The notes under the pieces: generated by a model | Database searches by the model: none | The model's input: the letters and a program-made list of their open reading frames with translations, nothing else | What the model was told of the DNA's origin: nothing | Program-made: the position numbers and the translations under genes | Shown: piece by piece, positions 61,635 to 64,000 of the stretch | Layout of the letters: each line of letters starts with the position of its first letter | Position numbering within the stretch: position 1 is the first letter of the stretch | Assembly (NCBI GenBank): GCA_040216735.1 | Contig: JAVJOO010000002.1 | Coordinates: 647,118-711,117, forward strand | DNA length: 64,000 bases | Source of the DNA: Alphaproteobacteria bacterium | Lineage (GTDB): Bacteria; Pseudomonadota; Alphaproteobacteria; SHVP01 | Reading direction: 5' to 3'

Positions 61635-63563
61635 CTAAAGATTGCCGCTCGGACGAGCGGCATCATGGGGGGTGAATTCCGGGACGGCCTGACGGATCAA
61701 ACCGATGACCGCGCCGAGGTCTTCGCGTCGCGCGGCGTCGCGCAGATCGTCGAAGGTCTGGTCGAGCGCTGCCAGCGGCATGGTCCGCGGCGCCGCGCGC
61801 AGAATGCCGGTTTGCGCGGTCGGGCTCAGATCTTCGGCTTCATGGGACAGTTCTTCGTGCAACTTCTCGCCCGGCCGTAGACCGGTGAAGCGAATTTCGA
61901 TGTCTTTGTCAGGTTGCAGGCCGACGAGACGAATCATCTGCCGTGCAAGATCTTCGATTTTCACTGGCTCACCCATGTCGAGGACGAAGACAGTTCCCGG
62001 AACCTGTTGCGTTGCATCAAGCGCCGAGGCTTGGAGGATGAGTTCCACTGCCTCGCGGGTGGTCATAAAAAAGCGTGTGGTCGCCGGGTCGGTCACGGTC
62101 ACCGGCCCCCCCGCGGCAATTTGCCTTTGAAACAGCGGGACCACCGATCCGGTCGAACCTAGAACGTTGCCGAACCGCACGGCGACAAAACGCGTGGCAG
62201 CGGCACTCTCGCGCCCCAACGCTTGGCAATACATCTCCGCCAATCGTTTGGTCACGCCCATCACACTGGTCGGGTTGACCGCCTTATCGGTCGAGATCAA
62301 GACCATCGTCGCGACGCCGTGGTCCAGACAGGCGCGCGCCACGGTGCGCGAACCGATGACATTGGTGAGAAGGGCCTCGTGGGGGTTCTGCTCCGACAAC
62401 GGTACGTGTTTGAACGCAGCAGCATGGAACACCAGCTCAGGCCGCTCGTCGGCAAACACATGGGCAATGCGCGCCGCGTCGCGCACATCGGCCAGCACGG
62501 CGCGGCGGCTTACTGCCGGATGTAACGTCGCCACCTCCATATCGATTTGGTAGAGCGCATGCTCTCCGTTATCGAGCAAGGTGATATGCGCGGGGGCCAA
62601 CAGGGCGATCTGTCGCACGAGTTCGCCGCCGATCGTGCCGCCGCTTCCAGTAACCAGCACGCGACGTCCGGCGATCAACCGCCGCATCGACTCGCGGTCC
62701 AGCACCTTTTGCGGGCGGCCCAGCAAATCCTCCATGGCCAGTGGGCGGATGGCAGTGCGCGCCGCGCCGTCCTGACCGGCTTGGAAGTCCGTCAGCCGGG
62801 GGAGGCGGGCCATCGTCATGCCGAGACCGTCGGCGCGGGCCAGTAGGGCGCGCAAACCGTCGGCGTCGATCTTTTCGGTGGCCAGCAACAGACGTTGCGG
62901 GCGCTGACCCCGGGCATCCAGCCGCGCGACCACGTCCGGAATATGCTCGACGGTATCCATCACGCGGACGCCGCGGATGTCGCGGCCGATCCGCCCCGGT
63001 TTGTCGTCGACGATGCCGACCACGCTGTAGGGCGTCCCGGGGCGGCCCATTTCGCGGATGAAAACCTCGGCGCTACTGCCAGCGCCCACCAAGAGTACCG
63101 GTACCCGGTCGTCGTGGCTGCGCTCGAATACCGCGCTGAGGTCGCCGTCTTTGAGCAGGCGATAGGCGAGGCGCGGCAAACTGAGCTGGGCCACCAACAG
63201 CGGCCAGACCAGCAGCAGCGATGTCCGGGGAAAGTCTTGCAAGCGCGTGACCAGGAAGAGCGCCGGTAAGAAGATGAGGAGCCCGAGTGTTACCCCTTTG
63301 AGGATCGTGACAAGATCCGTGACCGACGCGTAATGCCAGATGCCGCGGTAGAGTCCGACCCGCCAAAAAACGAGGGCGCAGATCACGACAAACGTCAGGG
63401 TGTTCGGCCACGTCGCGAACAGCAGCACGTCGTTGCCCAACATCTGATGGCGCAGCCATACCGCCAGTTCGAACGCAATCGTCGCCTGTATCAAGTCGTG
63501 GAGCGCGACCACGCTGACGCGCGACAAACTGACGAAGCGGCGCGGTGACGGACTGTCGGTCAT
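61635..63563 (-). CDS. Membrane-bound nucleotide-sugar dehydratase/epimerase (CapD/WbpM family)
   Basis: A 642-residue protein with four N-terminal membrane segments (about residues 10-130), a first nucleotide-binding domain starting LLVGAGSSAEV, and a C-terminal short-chain dehydrogenase domain with VTGSGGTIGGELVRQI. The active-site pattern has STDKAVNPTSVMGVTKR, with Met replacing Tyr in the YxxxK motif, as in the WbpM/FlaA1 group of UDP-GlcNAc 4,6-dehydratases. ATG 63563 gives a normal start; the frame goes to 63626. It probably makes the UDP-sugar used by the initiating transferase beside it. Confidence 0.92.
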   Translation of the reverse strand: MTDSPSPRRFVSLSRVSVVALHDLIQATIAFELAVWLRHQMLGNDVLLFATWPNTLTFVVICALVFWRVGLYRGIWHYASVTDLVTILKGVTLGLLIFLPALFLVTRLQDFPRTSLLLVWPLLVAQLSLPRLAYRLLKDGDLSAVFERSHDDRVPVLLVGAGSSAEVFIREMGRPGTPYSVVGIVDDKPGRIGRDIRGVRVMDTVEHIPDVVARLDARGQRPQRLLLATEKIDADGLRALLARADGLGMTMARLPRLTDFQAGQDGAARTAIRPLAMEDLLGRPQKVLDRESMRRLIAGRRVLVTGSGGTIGGELVRQIALLAPAHITLLDNGEHALYQIDMEVATLHPAVSRRAVLADVRDAARIAHVFADERPELVFHAAAFKHVPLSEQNPHEALLTNVIGSRTVARACLDHGVATMVLISTDKAVNPTSVMGVTKRLAEMYCQALGRESAAATRFVAVRFGNVLGSTGSVVPLFQRQIAAGGPVTVTDPATTRFFMTTREAVELILQASALDATQQVPGTVFVLDMGEPVKIEDLARQMIRLVGLQPDKDIEIRFTGLRPGEKLHEELSHEAEDLSPTAQTGILRAAPRTMPLAALDQTFDDLRDAARREDLGAVIGLIRQAVPEFTPHDAARPSGNL

Positions 63564-63582
63564 ACCAGGCAATCGGAGGCAT

Positions 63583-64000
63583 TCATGGCGTGGCGGGGCG
63601 ATCGGATGGGGCGGTGTTGCGGGCAAAGTACCACAGCACCGCCGCAGTCAGTATCACCCCGACGGCCAGCAGAACACCCTGGATGTCCGGTTGGTGCGCG
63701 CTCGTATACGCAAGGCCGATCAGAACGACGTTGAGTATCAGAACGATGCGCGAAACCGGCGCATGCGCGCCCAGCCGTCGCGCCGCGCGCTGATAGAAAT
63801 GACTGCGATGGGCTCGCATCAACGCCTCGCGCCGAACCAACCGCCGGAGCAACGTCAGCGTGGCATCCATCAGGTAATACATCGGAAGCAGCAGTGCCGC
63901 TGCCCACAGGCCGGCACCGGCCACTTCCAACAGCATCCAGCCGAGCAAGAACCCGAGGGGAACGGCGCCGACGTCGCCGAGAAAGATGCGCGCCGGTTGC
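63583..64000 (-). CDS. WecA/MraY-family undecaprenyl-phosphate sugar-1-phosphate transferase (5' end outside window)
   Basis: The C-terminal 138 residues of a membrane glycosyltransferase. Near the window edge it reads RIFLGDVGAVPLGFLLG, the family's conserved Asp/Gly motif. Hydrophobic segments alternate with the basic loop around RREALMRAHRSHFYQRA, where the His residues are those of the WecA/MraY cytoplasmic loop. It should load the first sugar phosphate on undecaprenyl phosphate to start polysaccharide repeat units. The gene runs off the window, so its start and full length are unknown. It is 19 bases upstream of the CapD/WbpM-type gene and probably in one transcript. Confidence 0.88.
   Translation of the reverse strand, partial: QPARIFLGDVGAVPLGFLLGWMLLEVAGAGLWAAALLLPMYYLMDATLTLLRRLVRREALMRAHRSHFYQRAARRLGAHAPVSRIVLILNVVLIGLAYTSAHQPDIQGVLLAVGVILTAAVLWYFARNTAPSDRPATP

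Noticed and set aside
1-64000. CRISPR array, transposase or toxin-antitoxin/defence genes
   Set aside because: No regularly spaced repeats, no transposase motifs and no recognisable defence domains were found on either strand.

Overview
The window is GC-rich, gene-dense DNA with short intergenic gaps, many 4-nt start/stop overlaps and frequent GTG/TTG starts. Gene content (ftsK-lolA-xthA neighbourhood, DapC-like aminotransferase next to ftsK, UbiH-type hydroxylase, ybbN-LON-Trm112-DUF971 run, DUF6481 protein) points to an alphaproteobacterium, most like a Rhodospirillales member. The lineage is inferred from gene content, not from a marker-gene comparison.

Layout. 0.2-2.7 kb: an orphan OmpR-type response regulator, a metallo-beta-lactamase-fold hydrolase and a methyltransferase. 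2.7-8.8 kb (minus): a complete family-5 (oligopeptide-type) ABC importer. 8.8-15.4 kb (minus): a tightly coupled seven-gene glycan operon (two MurG-like and two GT4 glycosyltransferases, a histidine phosphatase, a polysaccharide-deacetylase-like protein, a small membrane protein). Divergent from it, 15.5-18.7 kb, are an unusual ABC exporter-like protein with degenerate nucleotide-binding motifs and a cyclic-nucleotide-binding protein. 18.7-29.5 kb is mostly housekeeping: xthA, a glutamine-amidotransferase pair, lolA, ftsK, an aminotransferase, a ubiquinone-type hydroxylase, the ybbN/LON/Trm112/DUF971 run, a ProX/YbaK deacylase and tRNA-Gly(GCC).

29.6-32.6 kb holds a TauD-family dioxygenase and an M24 peptidase, bracketed by tRNA-Gly and a decayed copy of its 3' half, which suggests a small acquired island. 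32.6-33.6 kb is a Ca2+/Na+ antiporter. 33.8-49.3 kb is a surface-polysaccharide locus: three asparagine-synthase-like amidotransferases, three GT4-type and one GT2 glycosyltransferases, four methyltransferases, a Wzx-type flippase, an O-antigen ligase/polymerase and a putative 2-oxoglutarate oxygenase. The locus theme returns at the right edge (61.6-64.0 kb) with a WbpM/CapD-type nucleotide-sugar dehydratase and a truncated WecA/MraY-type initiating transferase.

50.1-58.4 kb holds a sulfide:quinone oxidoreductase, two tandem double alpha/beta-hydrolase paralogs that lack the usual nucleophile serine, a two-domain VOC enzyme, a WrbA-like flavoprotein and an orphan peptide-type binding protein. 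gdhA and purH follow.

The least explained parts are the degenerate ABC/cNMP pair with its divergent glycan operon, the serine-less double hydrolases, the three amidotransferases in one polysaccharide locus and the tRNA-bounded segment. No CRISPR array, insertion sequence, integrase or recognisable defence system was seen.
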